This document shows, piece by piece, positions 1 to 9,003 of a stretch of 49,121 nt of DNA. Position numbers and translations under genes: made by a program. The DNA is taken from assembly GCA_019750135.1 (NCBI GenBank), contig JAIEOV010000020.1, forward strand, positions 1-49,121, read 5' to 3'. Below the pieces are notes generated by a model. That model did no database searches, was not told the origin of the DNA, and saw only the letters and a list, made by a program, of their open reading frames with translations. Each line of letters starts with the position of its first letter. Within the stretch, counting starts at the first letter, position 1. The stretch comes from Reyranella sp. (GTDB lineage: Bacteria > Pseudomonadota > Alphaproteobacteria > Reyranellales > Reyranellaceae).

Positions 1-222
1 ATGGCGCTGGAGGACGCGCTGTTGCTGGGCCGCGCCTTCGCTGCCGCTTCGACGATCGATGAAGCCTTGAGCCGCTACGAGACAGCGCGCAAGACGCGCG
101 GCACCAACGTGCAGCTCTGGTCACGCGAGGAGGGCATGGCGCTGCAGGATCCGTCGCGTCCGCGCCGGACCGCGCTCGACCGCGGCTTGTACGACTACGA
201 TCCGCTCGGCGTGCCGGTCTGA
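1..222 (+). CDS. FAD-dependent monooxygenase, C-terminal fragment (5' end outside window)
   Basis: Only the last 73 codons are visible; the ATG at base 1 is most likely an internal methionine because the window cuts the gene. The opening residues MALEDALLLGRAF match the end of the third FAD-binding motif of the salicylate hydroxylase / PHBH-type flavoprotein monooxygenases, in which a Gly-Asp ... Glu-Asp-Ala segment contacts the flavin. The short helical tail that follows (residues 15-45, ending in an Arg-rich stretch) is also typical of this family. These enzymes hydroxylate aromatic substrates using NAD(P)H and oxygen. The gene converges with the LLM oxidoreductase, with seven bases between the stops. 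The substrate cannot be inferred from the fragment. Confidence 0.7.
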   Translation: MALEDALLLGRAFAAASTIDEALSRYETARKTRGTNVQLWSREEGMALQDPSRPRRTALDRGLYDYDPLGVPV

Positions 223-229
223 CGCCGGC

Positions 230-1432
230 TCAAGCCGCCATCTCCTCGACAGCGGGCACGCGCTCGACGCGATGGGCCTGCAGGATCGGCAGCACCTCGC
301 GGGCAAAGCGGCGGATCTGCTCGATGAACATCTCGTGGGGCATGGCGCCGCGATTGAGGCTGATCTGCACCATGTTGGCGCCGGCCGCGTCGGCCTGCGC
401 GATGATGCGCCGGGCCACCTCGTCGGCCGTTCCCCACGGCCAGGCCTCGGCCAGCCGTTCGACGTCGGCCATGGTGGTGTTGCGGAAGTCCTCGCGCAGC
501 AGGGCGGCGGCGCGCTGGTTCTCCGGCCGCACGTAGTCGGTCGACTGCGCCGTCGAGTAGCCGGCCTGGCGCTGCAACGCCGTCTCGGTGAAGTTGCCAT
601 GGCTGAACAGCGTGCGGTTGAAGTAGAGGTGGTACGGCCCCATCTCCTTCACCGCCTGCGCCTTGGAGTCGGCGACGTAGGCGTGGACACCGAGCGACAG
701 GTGGTTGGGCGTCAGCCGGTGGCCCGCGGCGGCGAGACACTTGGCGTAGTAGCGGATGATGTCGTCGCGCAGGCCGCCGCCGCCCAGCCCCGGCGTGATC
801 GGAATGTTGTGCCGGCCGGCGAACTCGATGGACTCCTTGCTGCCGACGATCGGGATCCAGATCTCCGGATGGGGCCGCTGCACGGGCCGCGGCCAGATCG
901 CCACGTCCTTGTACGACCAGAACTTGCCCGAATAGGAGAACACGTCCTCGGTCCAGGCGCGGGTGACGATGTCGTAGGCCTCCTCGAAGCGCGCGCGGCT
1001 CTCGGCCAGCGGCACGTTGTGCACCTGGTACTCGCGCGGAATGCCGCGGGCAAAGCCCGAGATCAGCCGGCCGTCCGACAGGCAGTCGATCATCGCGAGC
1101 TCTTCGGCGAGCCGCAGAGGCTCGTGCAGCGGCAGCAGGTTGCCGTAGATCAGCAGTTTCAGCCGCTTGGTACGCTGCGCCGCCGCCGAGGCCATCAGGT
1201 TGGGCGAGTTCATCAGGCCGTAGGGCGAGCAGTGATGCTCGTTGAAGCCGACGCCGTCATAGCCCAGCCGGTCGAGCTCCTCCCACGCCTCGAGATGCTC
1301 GGCGTAGGTGCGGACGGCGACCTCGGGCCTGAAATGCTGCTTGCTCAGCGGATAGGGAAGCTCCGTCCCGCCGTTCTTGAGATGATCGAGGTTCTCGCCA
1401 TAGGCGAGCAGGTCGAAGACGAAGACTTTCAT
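230..1432 (-). CDS. LLM class flavin-dependent oxidoreductase (bacterial luciferase-like)
   Basis: A 400-residue protein starting MKVFVFDLLAYGENLDHL. It has the luciferase-like monooxygenase fold: an early strand, then the GFNEHHCSPYG segment, the typical YGNLLPLHEPLRLAEELAM motif and SDGRLISGFARGIPRE, all part of the FMN/F420 pocket. Such enzymes oxidise small organic compounds with reduced flavin supplied by a partner reductase. An upstream in-frame start at 1627 was rejected because it would translate the palindromic repeat at 1448-1516 and run to the start of the divergent gene. The gene is divergent from a peptide-type ABC importer, and the pair may handle one substrate (inference). Reductase and substrate are unknown. 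Confidence 0.88.
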   Translation of the reverse strand: MKVFVFDLLAYGENLDHLKNGGTELPYPLSKQHFRPEVAVRTYAEHLEAWEELDRLGYDGVGFNEHHCSPYGLMNSPNLMASAAAQRTKRLKLLIYGNLLPLHEPLRLAEELAMIDCLSDGRLISGFARGIPREYQVHNVPLAESRARFEEAYDIVTRAWTEDVFSYSGKFWSYKDVAIWPRPVQRPHPEIWIPIVGSKESIEFAGRHNIPITPGLGGGGLRDDIIRYYAKCLAAAGHRLTPNHLSLGVHAYVADSKAQAVKEMGPYHLYFNRTLFSHGNFTETALQRQAGYSTAQSTDYVRPENQRAAALLREDFRNTTMADVERLAEAWPWGTADEVARRIIAQADAAGANMVQISLNRGAMPHEMFIEQIRRFAREVLPILQAHRVERVPAVEEMAA

Positions 1433-1447
1433 GCGATACCGTCCCGC

Positions 1448-1516
1448 TGTCATCCCGAGCGTAGCGAGGGACCTTTCCTGTTGCCTCAAAGGCCCCTCGC
1501 TACGCTCGGGGTGACA
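1448..1516. repeat. Interspersed palindromic repeat (HPERSEG type)
   Basis: Inverted repeat of about 23-24 bases per arm: the left arm contains catcccgagcgtagcgaggg and the right arm ccctcgctacgctcggggtg, separated by about 22 bases. Translated in one frame it gives CHPERSEGP, a pseudo-peptide known from many bacterial genomes with this repeat type. It lies between the divergent LLM gene and ABC transporter and may form a hairpin in either transcript. Confidence 0.8.
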
Positions 1517-1626
1517 GTCGTGACTCTCGAAGGTCGAAGGCGTCAATGTCTTGACTTGCCAGGGCCCGCCGAATGAGGCTCGGTATACGGGGAAACAAGA
1601 CAAGAAACACACCAGAGGAACGCTCA

Positions 1627-3558
1627 ATGATCCGCTCCTTCAATCGGCGCCGTGCGCTTGCCGCACTGGCCGCCGGCACCAGCGTGCTCGCTCTTTCCAG
1701 CGCCGCCCTGGCGCAGGGTAAGTACAAGGAAGCTCCCGCGCTTGCCGACCAGGTGAAGACAGGCAAGCTGCCTGCCGTCGACGCCCGCCTGCCCGAGAAG
1801 CCGCTGGTCGTGCCGACCGTCGACAAGGTCGGCGAGTATGGCGGCACCTGGCGCCGCGCCTTCCTCGGCCCGGCCGATTCCAACAACTATGTGCGCGTCG
1901 TCTACGACGCGCTGTTCCGCTTCTCGCCCGACGGCGCCAAGATCGAGCCCAAGATCGCCGAAAGCGCCGAGCCATCGGCCGATTTCAAGACCTGGACCAT
2001 CAAGCTGCGCAAGGGCTCCAAGTGGTCCGACGGCCAGCCGTTCGGCGCCGACGATATCCTGTTCTGGTACAACGACGTGCTTCTGAACAAGGAGCTGACG
2101 CCCACCCTGCCGGGCTGGATCCGCAATGCCGACGGCACGCCGGCCAAGGTCGAGAAGGTCGACGACCAGACGGTGCGCTTCACCTATGCCGCGCCCGCCA
2201 CGCTGTTCCTGACGGCGGTCGCCAACCAGGACGGCGCCGACCGCACCTTCGCGATGTTCCTGCCGGCGCACTACCTGAAGAAGTTCCATCCCAGCCACAC
2301 GCCGAAGGCCGACGTCGACAAGGCGGCGCAGGCGGCGGGCTTCAAGACCTGGACCGAGCTGTTCGCCAACAGGAATGCCCCGCCGGAGAACCCCGAGCGG
2401 CCGACCATGGCGGCGTGGTCGCCGACCAGCCGCGCCAGCGATCCGGTGTTCACGCTCAGGCGCAATCCCTACTACATCGGCGTCGATTCGGCGGGCAACC
2501 AGCTGCCCTACATCGACGAGGTGCGCTTCACCTACTTCGCCGACGCCCAGGCGCTCAACCTTGCCGCCATCGCCGGCAACTTCGACATGCAGGAGCGCCA
2601 CATCAACATGACCAACTACCCGGTGCTCAAGGAGCAGGAGAAGACCGGGAAGTACAAGATCACGGCCTGGCCGACTTTCGGCGGCGCCGATGCCGTCATC
2701 GCGCTCAACCAGACCTACGCGGCCGATCCCGAGATGGGCAAGCTGATGGCCAATGCGGACTTCCGCCGGGCCCTGTCGCTGGCCATCAACCGCGACCAGA
2801 TCAAGGAGAGCGTGTTCCTCGGACTCGGAGAGGCGCGCCAGGGCGTGCCGGCGCCGTGGCATCCCTACTTCCCGGGGCCTGAATTCGCGCAGAAGTACAC
2901 CGACTTCAAGCGCGACGAGGCCAACAAGATGCTGGACGGCATCGGGTTGACCAAGAAGGACGCCAACGGCATCCGCCTGCTGCCCTCGGGCAAGCCCGCG
3001 ACCATCGAGATCAGCGTCGTGCCGGCGTTCGGCGCGTGGCCCGACGTCGCGCTGTTGGTGTCGAAGGACTGGGAGGCTGTCGGCATCAAGACCATCGTGC
3101 AGATCCGCGAGCGCGCCCTGCACTTCAAGATGAACGAGAACAACGAGCTGATGGCCGAGATCTGGAACGAGGACACCAGCGCGTTCCCCTATACCGGCAA
3201 CGCCAAGGCCGATCCGCGCAACGCGCCCATCCTGACCATGGGCCCGCTGTGGCGCCGCTGGTACGCCACCGGCGGCAAGGAAGGCGCCGAGCCGCCGCCG
3301 GAGATGAAGCGCATCGTCGAGATCGTCGACAAGGCGCGCACCGTCGGGCCGGAGGAGCAGGTCAAGCTCAGCCAGGAGCTTTATCGCATCTGGGCCGAGC
3401 AGCTGTTCGAGATCGGCACGATCGGGCTGACGCCGATGGTGCAAGGCGTGGTGGTGACCAACACCAAGTTCCGCAACGTGCCCGCGACGCTCGGCAACGA
3501 CTGGCCGCTGCGCAGCCCGGGCAATGCGCGGACTGAGCAGTTTTATTTCACCAAATGA
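1627..3558 (+). CDS. ABC transporter substrate-binding protein, family 5 (peptide/nickel type)
   Basis: A 643-residue periplasmic binding protein. The N-terminus has a twin-arginine-like segment (NRRRALAALAAG) followed by a hydrophobic stretch and a likely cleavage after ALA-Q near residue 30. The mature part has the SBP_bac_5 features: VYDALFRFSPDG, KIAESAEPSADFKTWTIKLRKG in two pieces, and SDGQPFGADD, the family's 'W-x-D-G-x-P-x-x-A-x-D' region. At over 600 residues it belongs to the long subgroup of dipeptide/oligopeptide binding proteins. The start at 1627 is supported by agagga about eight bases upstream. It is the first gene of a five-gene importer. The ligand could be a peptide, opine, sugar oligomer or similar; the sequence does not decide. 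Confidence 0.92.
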   Translation: MIRSFNRRRALAALAAGTSVLALSSAALAQGKYKEAPALADQVKTGKLPAVDARLPEKPLVVPTVDKVGEYGGTWRRAFLGPADSNNYVRVVYDALFRFSPDGAKIEPKIAESAEPSADFKTWTIKLRKGSKWSDGQPFGADDILFWYNDVLLNKELTPTLPGWIRNADGTPAKVEKVDDQTVRFTYAAPATLFLTAVANQDGADRTFAMFLPAHYLKKFHPSHTPKADVDKAAQAAGFKTWTELFANRNAPPENPERPTMAAWSPTSRASDPVFTLRRNPYYIGVDSAGNQLPYIDEVRFTYFADAQALNLAAIAGNFDMQERHINMTNYPVLKEQEKTGKYKITAWPTFGGADAVIALNQTYAADPEMGKLMANADFRRALSLAINRDQIKESVFLGLGEARQGVPAPWHPYFPGPEFAQKYTDFKRDEANKMLDGIGLTKKDANGIRLLPSGKPATIEISVVPAFGAWPDVALLVSKDWEAVGIKTIVQIRERALHFKMNENNELMAEIWNEDTSAFPYTGNAKADPRNAPILTMGPLWRRWYATGGKEGAEPPPEMKRIVEIVDKARTVGPEEQVKLSQELYRIWAEQLFEIGTIGLTPMVQGVVVTNTKFRNVPATLGNDWPLRSPGNARTEQFYFTK

Positions 3559-3564
3559 GGTTTC

Positions 3565-3689
3565 CCGTCGTCCCGAGCGAAGCCGCCACCAGGCAGCGTA
3601 GTCGAGGGACCTTCTCTCCACAACAGCGTTCGTCGTTGCTGAAGCAAGGTCCCTCCGCGCGGCGCTTCGCGCCTTGGTCGGGACGACGG
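3565..3689. repeat. Interspersed inverted repeat abutting the permease start
   Basis: The outer arms are ccgtcgtcccgagcgaag on the left and cttggtcgggacgacgg on the right, imperfectly complementary. Internal sequence such as gtcgagggacc and ggtccctccgcg adds a second, inner complementarity. It resembles the element at 1448-1516 (shared cccgagcg and gagggacc cores). It fills almost the whole gap between the binding protein and the first permease, ending eight bases before the permease ATG, so it could modulate readthrough or mRNA stability inside the operon. Confidence 0.7.
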
Positions 3690-3697
3690 AGCACTGC

Positions 3698-4684
3698 ATG
3701 ACCCGTTACATCCTGCAGCGGCTGGCGCTCCTGCCGCTGCTGATGGTGATCTACTCCTTCGTCATCTTCGTCATCATCCAGGCACCGCCGGGCGACTTCC
3801 TGACGGCGTATGTCGCCACACTGGCCTCGTCGGGCTCGTCGATCTCGCAGGAGCAGATCGAGGCGTGGCGCGCGCAGTATGGGCTCGATCAGCCGATGAT
3901 CGTGCAGTACTGGCTGTGGGTGAAGCACCTGGCGCACGGCAATTTCGGCCTGTCGCTGGAGTACCAGCGGCCCAATGCCGAACTGATAGGCGAGCAGATC
4001 GGGTTGACGCTTGCCCTGGCGCTTTTCTCCTTCTTCCTCACCTGGGCAATCGCCATCCCGGCCGGCATCTATTCGGCGACCCATCCGCGCTCGATCGGCG
4101 ACCACATCCTTACGGTCATCAACTATGTCGGCGTCGCCACGCCCAACTTCATGCTGGCGCTGATCCTGATGTGGGTGGCGTTCGCCTACTTCGACGTCAG
4201 CGTCACCGGCCTCTACTCGCCCGAGTACGCCGACGCGCCGTGGAGCTGGGGGAGATTCTTGGACCTCATGGCGCATCTCTGGCTGCCGGCGCTGGTGCTG
4301 GGCATCGCCGGCACCGCGCGCCTGAGCCGCATCATGCGCGCCAACCTTCTGGACGAGCTCAACAAGCCCTACGTCGTCACGGCGCGCGCCAAGGGCATGA
4401 AGGAATGGCGCCTGGTGTGGCGCTATCCGGTGCGGCTCGCCTTCAATCCGCTGATCAGCACCATCGGCTGGTACCTGCCGATGCTGTTCTCGGGCAGCCT
4501 GATCGTGGCCACGGTGATGAACCTGCCCAACATCGGCCCGCTGCTGCTGCGCGCGCTGGTGAACCAGGACATGTACCTGGCGGGCGGCATCCTGCTGATC
4601 TACTCCTTCCTCACCATCGTCGGCACGCTGCTGTCCGACATCCTCCTCGCGCTGGTCGACCCGCGCATCCGTGTGGAGGGTTAG
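3698..4684 (+). CDS. ABC transporter permease, DppB/OppB type
   Basis: A 328-residue inner-membrane permease starting MTRYILQRLALLPLLM, the classic DppB/OppB N-terminus with the first membrane helix. Further helices are evident near residues 100-125 (LTLALALFSFFLTWAIAIPAG), 140-170, 195-215, 255-285 and 295-320. The EAA loop, which contacts the ATPases, is visible as ARAKGMKEWRLVWRYPVR followed by LAFNPLISTIG. An in-frame start at 3674 would lie in the repeat and was rejected. The second gene of the importer, it ends directly against the GTG start of the next permease. Confidence 0.93.
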   Translation: MTRYILQRLALLPLLMVIYSFVIFVIIQAPPGDFLTAYVATLASSGSSISQEQIEAWRAQYGLDQPMIVQYWLWVKHLAHGNFGLSLEYQRPNAELIGEQIGLTLALALFSFFLTWAIAIPAGIYSATHPRSIGDHILTVINYVGVATPNFMLALILMWVAFAYFDVSVTGLYSPEYADAPWSWGRFLDLMAHLWLPALVLGIAGTARLSRIMRANLLDELNKPYVVTARAKGMKEWRLVWRYPVRLAFNPLISTIGWYLPMLFSGSLIVATVMNLPNIGPLLLRALVNQDMYLAGGILLIYSFLTIVGTLLSDILLALVDPRIRVEG

Positions 4685-5803
4685 GTGACCGCCACAGACA
4701 TCGCCGTCGGCAAGGAGGCCGAGGACCGCATAGCCGTCGCCTCCAACTGGAAGCTCGTATGGTGGCGCTTCCGGCGCCATCACCTCGCCATGGCGAGCGC
4801 GGTGCTGCTGATCTTCATGTACACAATCGTGCTGGTGCCGGACTTCTTCTCGACCCAGGACCCCGAGCGCACAGATGCGCGGCAGGCCTTCATCCCGGTG
4901 CAGATGGTGCATTTCTTCGATGACGGGGCGATCTCGCCCTGGGTCCCGGCCATCGTCGGCAAGCGCAACCCGACCACCCTTCGCATGGAATGGACGACCG
5001 ATCCGAAGAAGAAGGTGCCTGTCACCTTCTTCGGCACCGGTCACAAGTGGAAGGTCTTTGGCCTGTTCGAGACCACCCGGCACCTGATCGTGCCGGTCGA
5101 TCCCAACCAGCGCATCTTCCTGCTGGGCTCCGATCGCCTGGGCCGCGATCAGTGGTCGCGCATCATGCACGGCACGCAGACTTCCATGACCGTCGGCCTG
5201 GTGGCGGTGGCGCTCTCCGTCATCCTGGGCGTCGTGCTGGGCGGCATCTCGGGCTATGTCGGCGGCAAGACCGATTCCTTCATCCAGCGCCTCATCGAAT
5301 TGCTGCAGTCGGTGCCGACCATCCCGATCTGGCTTGCGCTGAGCGCCGCCCTGCCGCGCGACTGGACGCCGATCCAGATCTTCTTCGCCATCACGGTGAT
5401 CCTGTCGCTGGTCGGCTGGACCACGCTGGGCCGCGAGGTGCGGGGCCGCTTCCTCGCCCTGCGCGAGGAGGATTTCGTGCTGGCCGCGCGCCTCGCCGGC
5501 TGCTCGCGCATGCGCATCATCATGCGCCACATGGTGCCGACCTTCCTCAGCCACATCATTGCGACCAGCTCGCTCGCCATTCCGGTGATGATCATCAACG
5601 AGACCTCGCTCTCCTTCCTCGGCCTCGGCATCCGGCCGCCGGCGATCAGCTGGGGCGTGCTGCTGCAGGAGGCGCAGAACATCCAGACCCTGGCGCTGGC
5701 GCCCTGGCTGCTGATCCCCGGCCTGGTCGTGATCGTGGCGGTGCTGGCCTTCAACCTCGTCGGCGACGGGCTGCGCGATGCCGCCGATCCGTACAGCCAT
5801 TGA
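4685..5803 (+). CDS. ABC transporter permease, DppC/OppC type
   Basis: A 372-residue inner-membrane permease starting at GTG directly after the upstream TAG. A cytoplasmic N-terminal segment (WKLVWWRFRRHHLAMASA) leads into helix 1. A periplasmic loop of about 110 residues follows, containing a WTTDPKKK segment, then GSDRLGRDQWSRIMHGTQTS, the hallmark of the DppC family just before the core helices. The EAA loop reads AARLAGCSRMRIIMRHMVP, and INETSLSFLGLGIRPP is the conserved C-terminal signature. The periplasmic loop is longer than in E. coli DppC (372 versus about 300 residues in total). It pairs with the preceding permease to form the channel. Confidence 0.93.
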   Translation: MTATDIAVGKEAEDRIAVASNWKLVWWRFRRHHLAMASAVLLIFMYTIVLVPDFFSTQDPERTDARQAFIPVQMVHFFDDGAISPWVPAIVGKRNPTTLRMEWTTDPKKKVPVTFFGTGHKWKVFGLFETTRHLIVPVDPNQRIFLLGSDRLGRDQWSRIMHGTQTSMTVGLVAVALSVILGVVLGGISGYVGGKTDSFIQRLIELLQSVPTIPIWLALSAALPRDWTPIQIFFAITVILSLVGWTTLGREVRGRFLALREEDFVLAARLAGCSRMRIIMRHMVPTFLSHIIATSSLAIPVMIINETSLSFLGLGIRPPAISWGVLLQEAQNIQTLALAPWLLIPGLVVIVAVLAFNLVGDGLRDAADPYSH

Positions 5804-5810
5804 GGACGCC

Positions 5811-6845
5811 GTGAGCACCGAAGCCCAACCGCTGCTCTCCGTGCGCGACCTCCGCGTCTCCTTCGCCCTCGATGAGGGCCTGGTGCGCGCCGTCGACGGC
5901 ACCAGCTTCGACGTCATGCCCGGCCAGGTGCTGGGCGTGGTCGGCGAATCGGGCTGCGGCAAGAGCGTCACCATGAAGGCGATCCTGCAGCTGATCGACC
6001 GGCCGGGCCGCATCACCAAGGGCGAGATCCATTTCCGCCGTGACGACGGCGTGGTCGACCTCGCGCAGCTACCGCCGAAGGGCGCGGCGATGCGCGACAT
6101 CCGCGGCGGCGAGATCGCCCTGATCCCGCAGGAGCCGATGGCGTCGTTCAGCCCCGTGCACACGGTGGGCGACCAGATCATCGAAGCGATCCTGCTGCAC
6201 AGCCACCGCTGGCAGGCCGGCCGCAAACTGAGCCGCCGCGAGGCGCGCGACATCACCGTCGGGCTGTTCCGCGACGTCGGCATCTCGATGCCCGAGCAGC
6301 GCGTCGACGCCTATTCCTGGCAGCTCTCGGGCGGCCTGCGCCAGCGCGCCATGATCGCCATGGCGCTGTCGTGCAAGCCGCGCCTGCTGATCGCCGACGA
6401 GCCGACGACGGCGATCGACGTCACGACCCAGGCGCAGGTCCTGGCGCTCTTGCGCGACCTGCAGGCGCGCTACAACACGGCCATCATCTTCATCACCCAC
6501 GATCTCGGCGTGATCGCCCAGATGGCGAGCTATGTCGTGGTGATGTATCTCGGCCGAGTCATGGAGGAAGGGCCGGTCGACGACATCTTCCATGCGCCCA
6601 AGCACCCCTACACGCGCGCCCTGCTGCGCTCGATCCCGAGCCTCTACGGCCAGACGCGCGTGGCGCTGCCGGTGATCAGCGGCGCCCTGCCCCATCCCTT
6701 CAACCGGCCGCCCGGCTGCCCGTTCCATCCGCGCTGTCCCGACGTCATGGAGCGCTGCTCGGCCGCCGTGCCGCGCCTGATGCCGGTCGGCACCAGCCAG
6801 CTCGCGAGCTGCTTCCTGCACCATGAGGAGGCGGACGCCACATGA
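5811..6845 (+). CDS. ABC transporter ATP-binding protein, DppD/OppD type
   Basis: A 344-residue ATPase. Walker A is GESGCGKS near residue 45, the signature motif is [12 protein letters not shown], Walker B is [12 protein letters not shown], and the switch histidine lies in FITHDLG. The C-terminal oligopeptide transporter extension is present, with the cysteine-rich [14 protein letters not shown] motif that can bind an iron-sulfur cluster in some homologues. I chose the GTG at 5811, eight bases after the upstream stop, because tgagga precedes it at good distance; an ATG at 5778 would overlap the permease gene. It ends in an ATGA overlap with the next ATPase, implying translational coupling. 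Confidence 0.92.
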   Translation: MSTEAQPLLSVRDLRVSFALDEGLVRAVDGTSFDVMPGQVLGVVGESGCGKSVTMKAILQLIDRPGRITKGEIHFRRDDGVVDLAQLPPKGAAMRDIRGGEIALIPQEPMASFSPVHTVGDQIIEAILLHSHRWQAGRKLSRREARDITVGLFRDVGISMPEQRVDAYSWQLSGGLRQRAMIAMALSCKPRLLIADEPTTAIDVTTQAQVLALLRDLQARYNTAIIFITHDLGVIAQMASYVVVMYLGRVMEEGPVDDIFHAPKHPYTRALLRSIPSLYGQTRVALPVISGALPHPFNRPPGCPFHPRCPDVMERCSAAVPRLMPVGTSQLASCFLHHEEADAT

Positions 6846-7837
6846 CTGCTCCCTTGCTCGACGTCCGCGGCCTGCAGAAATTCTTCCCCATCACGCGCGG
6901 CTTCCTGCAGCGCACGGTGGGTCATGTGCGCGCCGTCGATGGTGTCGACTTCACCGTCAAGGAAGGCGAGACGCTGGGCCTGGTGGGCGAGAGCGGCTGC
7001 GGCAAGACCACGGCGTCGCGCTGCATCCTGCGCGCCATCGACCCGACCGGCGGCGAGATCTTCTATCGCACGCGCTCGGGCAAGGTCGTCGATCTCGCGA
7101 GCCTGCCGCAGGCCGAGCTGCTGCCGCTGCGCGCCGAGATCCAGATGATCTTCCAGGACCCGTTCGGCTCGCTCAATCCGCGCATGACGCTGTTGGACAA
7201 TGTCGGCGAGCCCCTGCTGGTCAACGGCATGAAGAACCGCCGCGAGCGCACCGACCGCGTCGCCGAGCTTCTGCGCCTGGTCGGGCTGCGTCCGGAATTC
7301 ATGCACCGCTTCCCGCACGCCTTCTCGGGCGGGCAGCGGCAACGCATCGGCATCGCCCGCGCCCTTGCCACCAACCCGCGCCTGGTCGTGGCCGACGAGC
7401 CGGTCTCGGCCCTCGACGTCTCGATCCAGGCCCAGGTGCTGAACCTGCTGCTCGAACTGCAGGCGCGGCTGAAACTAACCTTTCTGTTCGTCGCTCACGA
7501 TCTCTCGGTGGTGCGCCACATCTCCGACCGGATCGCCGTGATGTATGTCGGCCAGCTCGTCGAGCTCGCCCCGACCGACGCCATCTTCCGCCAGCCGCTG
7601 CATCCCTACACCGCGGCGCTGATGCGCGCCGTGCCGGCCGCCGACCCGCGCGTGAAGTCAGGCGACGGCGTGTTAGGCGGCGAGGTGCCGAGCCCGGCCA
7701 ACCCGCCATCGGGCTGCTACTTCCACCCGCGCTGTCGCCACGCCCAGGCGCGTTGTAAGGTCGAGGCTCCGGTTCTGCGCGAGGTGGCGCCCGGGCATTT
7801 CAGTCGGTGCCACTTCGCAGGCCAGCAGACGTTCTAA
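6842..7837 (+). CDS. ABC transporter ATP-binding protein, DppF/OppF type
   Basis: A 331-residue ATPase. Walker A is GESGCGKTT, the Q-loop lies in [14 protein letters not shown], the signature is [15 protein letters not shown], Walker B is [11 protein letters not shown], and the H-loop is FVAHDLSVV. The [19 protein letters not shown] opening and the C-terminal [15 protein letters not shown] segment are typical of the DppF/OppF half of peptide importers. The start overlaps the preceding stop (ATGA). It completes a binding protein, permease, permease, ATPase, ATPase operon. The substrate specificity is set by the binding protein and is unknown. Confidence 0.93.
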   Translation: MTAPLLDVRGLQKFFPITRGFLQRTVGHVRAVDGVDFTVKEGETLGLVGESGCGKTTASRCILRAIDPTGGEIFYRTRSGKVVDLASLPQAELLPLRAEIQMIFQDPFGSLNPRMTLLDNVGEPLLVNGMKNRRERTDRVAELLRLVGLRPEFMHRFPHAFSGGQRQRIGIARALATNPRLVVADEPVSALDVSIQAQVLNLLLELQARLKLTFLFVAHDLSVVRHISDRIAVMYVGQLVELAPTDAIFRQPLHPYTAALMRAVPAADPRVKSGDGVLGGEVPSPANPPSGCYFHPRCRHAQARCKVEAPVLREVAPGHFSRCHFAGQQTF

Positions 7838-7850
7838 AGGGGAGCAAGCC

Positions 7851-8753
7851 GTGAATCCACGTATCGCCAGTTGCCTGTTCCTGTGCCTGAGCGCCGCCCT
7901 CGCCATTGCCGTCCCGGCAATGGCGCAGGACGAATATGTCGATACGCCCTTCGGCAAGGTCCCGAAGGAGTGCTACCGGCAGCATCCTGCCGGCACGACG
8001 CTGAGCCAAATCACCAACGGTGTACGCGCCCGCCACGCCGACGGCACGACCAGGGATTACGTTTCTTCGGAAAAGTGCCTGGCGTTCGGCAGGACCTTCA
8101 AGCCGAACCGACTGAAGAGCGCCATGGCGCCGCCGGTTTCGGAGCACTGGTTCGACCTTGCAGGCTGGCAGGCGCCGCAACAGGTCGGCCAGTTCACCGC
8201 GACCTATACGCTTCCCGGCTTGCCGGCAAGCCAGGGCGCGCAAAAGCTCGACTACTACATCGGCCTCCAGGACACGGACTCGTTGCCCGCGGCGATCCTT
8301 CAGCCCGTCCTCGAATACCTCAACGGTGTCTACAGCCTGTCCTCCTGGAATTGCTGCCCCAGCGGACAAGTCAACCAGGGCAACATCGTCACAGGCATGC
8401 AGCCGGGCGACACGATATCGGCGTCGATCATGCAGACCCAACAGTCGCCGCCGACCTACGCCATCAACGGCGTCTGGAAGGGCCAGACTGCCGACCTGAC
8501 GGTCGACGTCGGCAGCGAAAACTTCGTTCTGACGTTCGTGGGACTCGAAACCTACTACGTGGCGGCCTGTGACCAGTTCCTGATCGGGCAATTCGTCTTC
8601 AGTCCGCTATACATGGCTAACGTCAACAACCAGGAGTTGATACCGACCTGGGGGGTGAATCCGGCCAACGGCACCAGCTGCAACAACCAGGTAACCGTCA
8701 ATGGTCCGGGGATCACGATCGAGCTGAACGGCAGCTCCAGCCAACGACGTTGA
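7851..8753 (+). CDS. Secreted protein of unknown function, possibly beta-sandwich
   Basis: A 300-residue protein with a clear Sec signal peptide (hydrophobic residues 8-24, cleavage likely after AMA-Q near residue 26). The GTG start has ggggag about seven bases upstream. The mature chain contains a YYIGLQD segment, a WNCCPSG segment with paired cysteines, repeated Gly/Asn/Ser/Thr-rich beta-like strands and few helices. The pattern of a tryptophan-rich core, GDTISASIM and alternating hydrophobics loosely recalls concanavalin-like or glutamic-peptidase-like jelly-rolls, but I do not recognise the family securely. It follows the ABC operon by 13 bases, so it may be co-transcribed with it, although no functional link is evident. 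Confidence 0.75.
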   Translation: MNPRIASCLFLCLSAALAIAVPAMAQDEYVDTPFGKVPKECYRQHPAGTTLSQITNGVRARHADGTTRDYVSSEKCLAFGRTFKPNRLKSAMAPPVSEHWFDLAGWQAPQQVGQFTATYTLPGLPASQGAQKLDYYIGLQDTDSLPAAILQPVLEYLNGVYSLSSWNCCPSGQVNQGNIVTGMQPGDTISASIMQTQQSPPTYAINGVWKGQTADLTVDVGSENFVLTFVGLETYYVAACDQFLIGQFVFSPLYMANVNNQELIPTWGVNPANGTSCNNQVTVNGPGITIELNGSSSQRR

Positions 8754-8780
8754 CCCCACGGGGGCCGATCAGATCGTCGA

Positions 8781-8805
8781 GCAGCGGCGGGCGCTCCGCC
8801 GCTGC
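8781..8805 (+). terminator. Strong hairpin downstream of the secreted protein gene
   Basis: A perfect 10-bp stem (gcagcggcgg / ccgccgctgc) with a 5-base loop lies 28 bases after the stop. No T-tract follows, so it is either a hairpin that protects the 3' end or a weak or Rho-assisted terminator. The rest of the 250-base gap up to the next gene shows nothing further that I can support. Confidence 0.45.
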
Positions 8806-9003
8806 TGCCCACGCGATGGCGCGGCGGGTTGAATGTGGCATTCCACACGTTCCCGATGCCTGTAACGGCGCACACTCGGCGGTGATCGGCTTCGTTGCCA
8901 GGCGGCGACTCAGGCGCTAAGACTTTGTGGGGTCTTGTGGGAATAAATCTAGGGCATCTAACGGCGTCGAACCGCGTTCAGACAGGCCGTTGGGGAGGCC
9001 GCC

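Noticed and set aside
1624..3699. Minus-strand open frame of 691 codons
   Set aside because: Antisense shadow of the binding-protein gene; composition unlike a real protein.
3548..6283. Minus-strand open frame of 911 codons
   Set aside because: It lies antisense to two clear permease genes and an ATPase gene, has low-complexity His/Arg/Asp-rich composition, and is a typical shadow of high-GC coding DNA.
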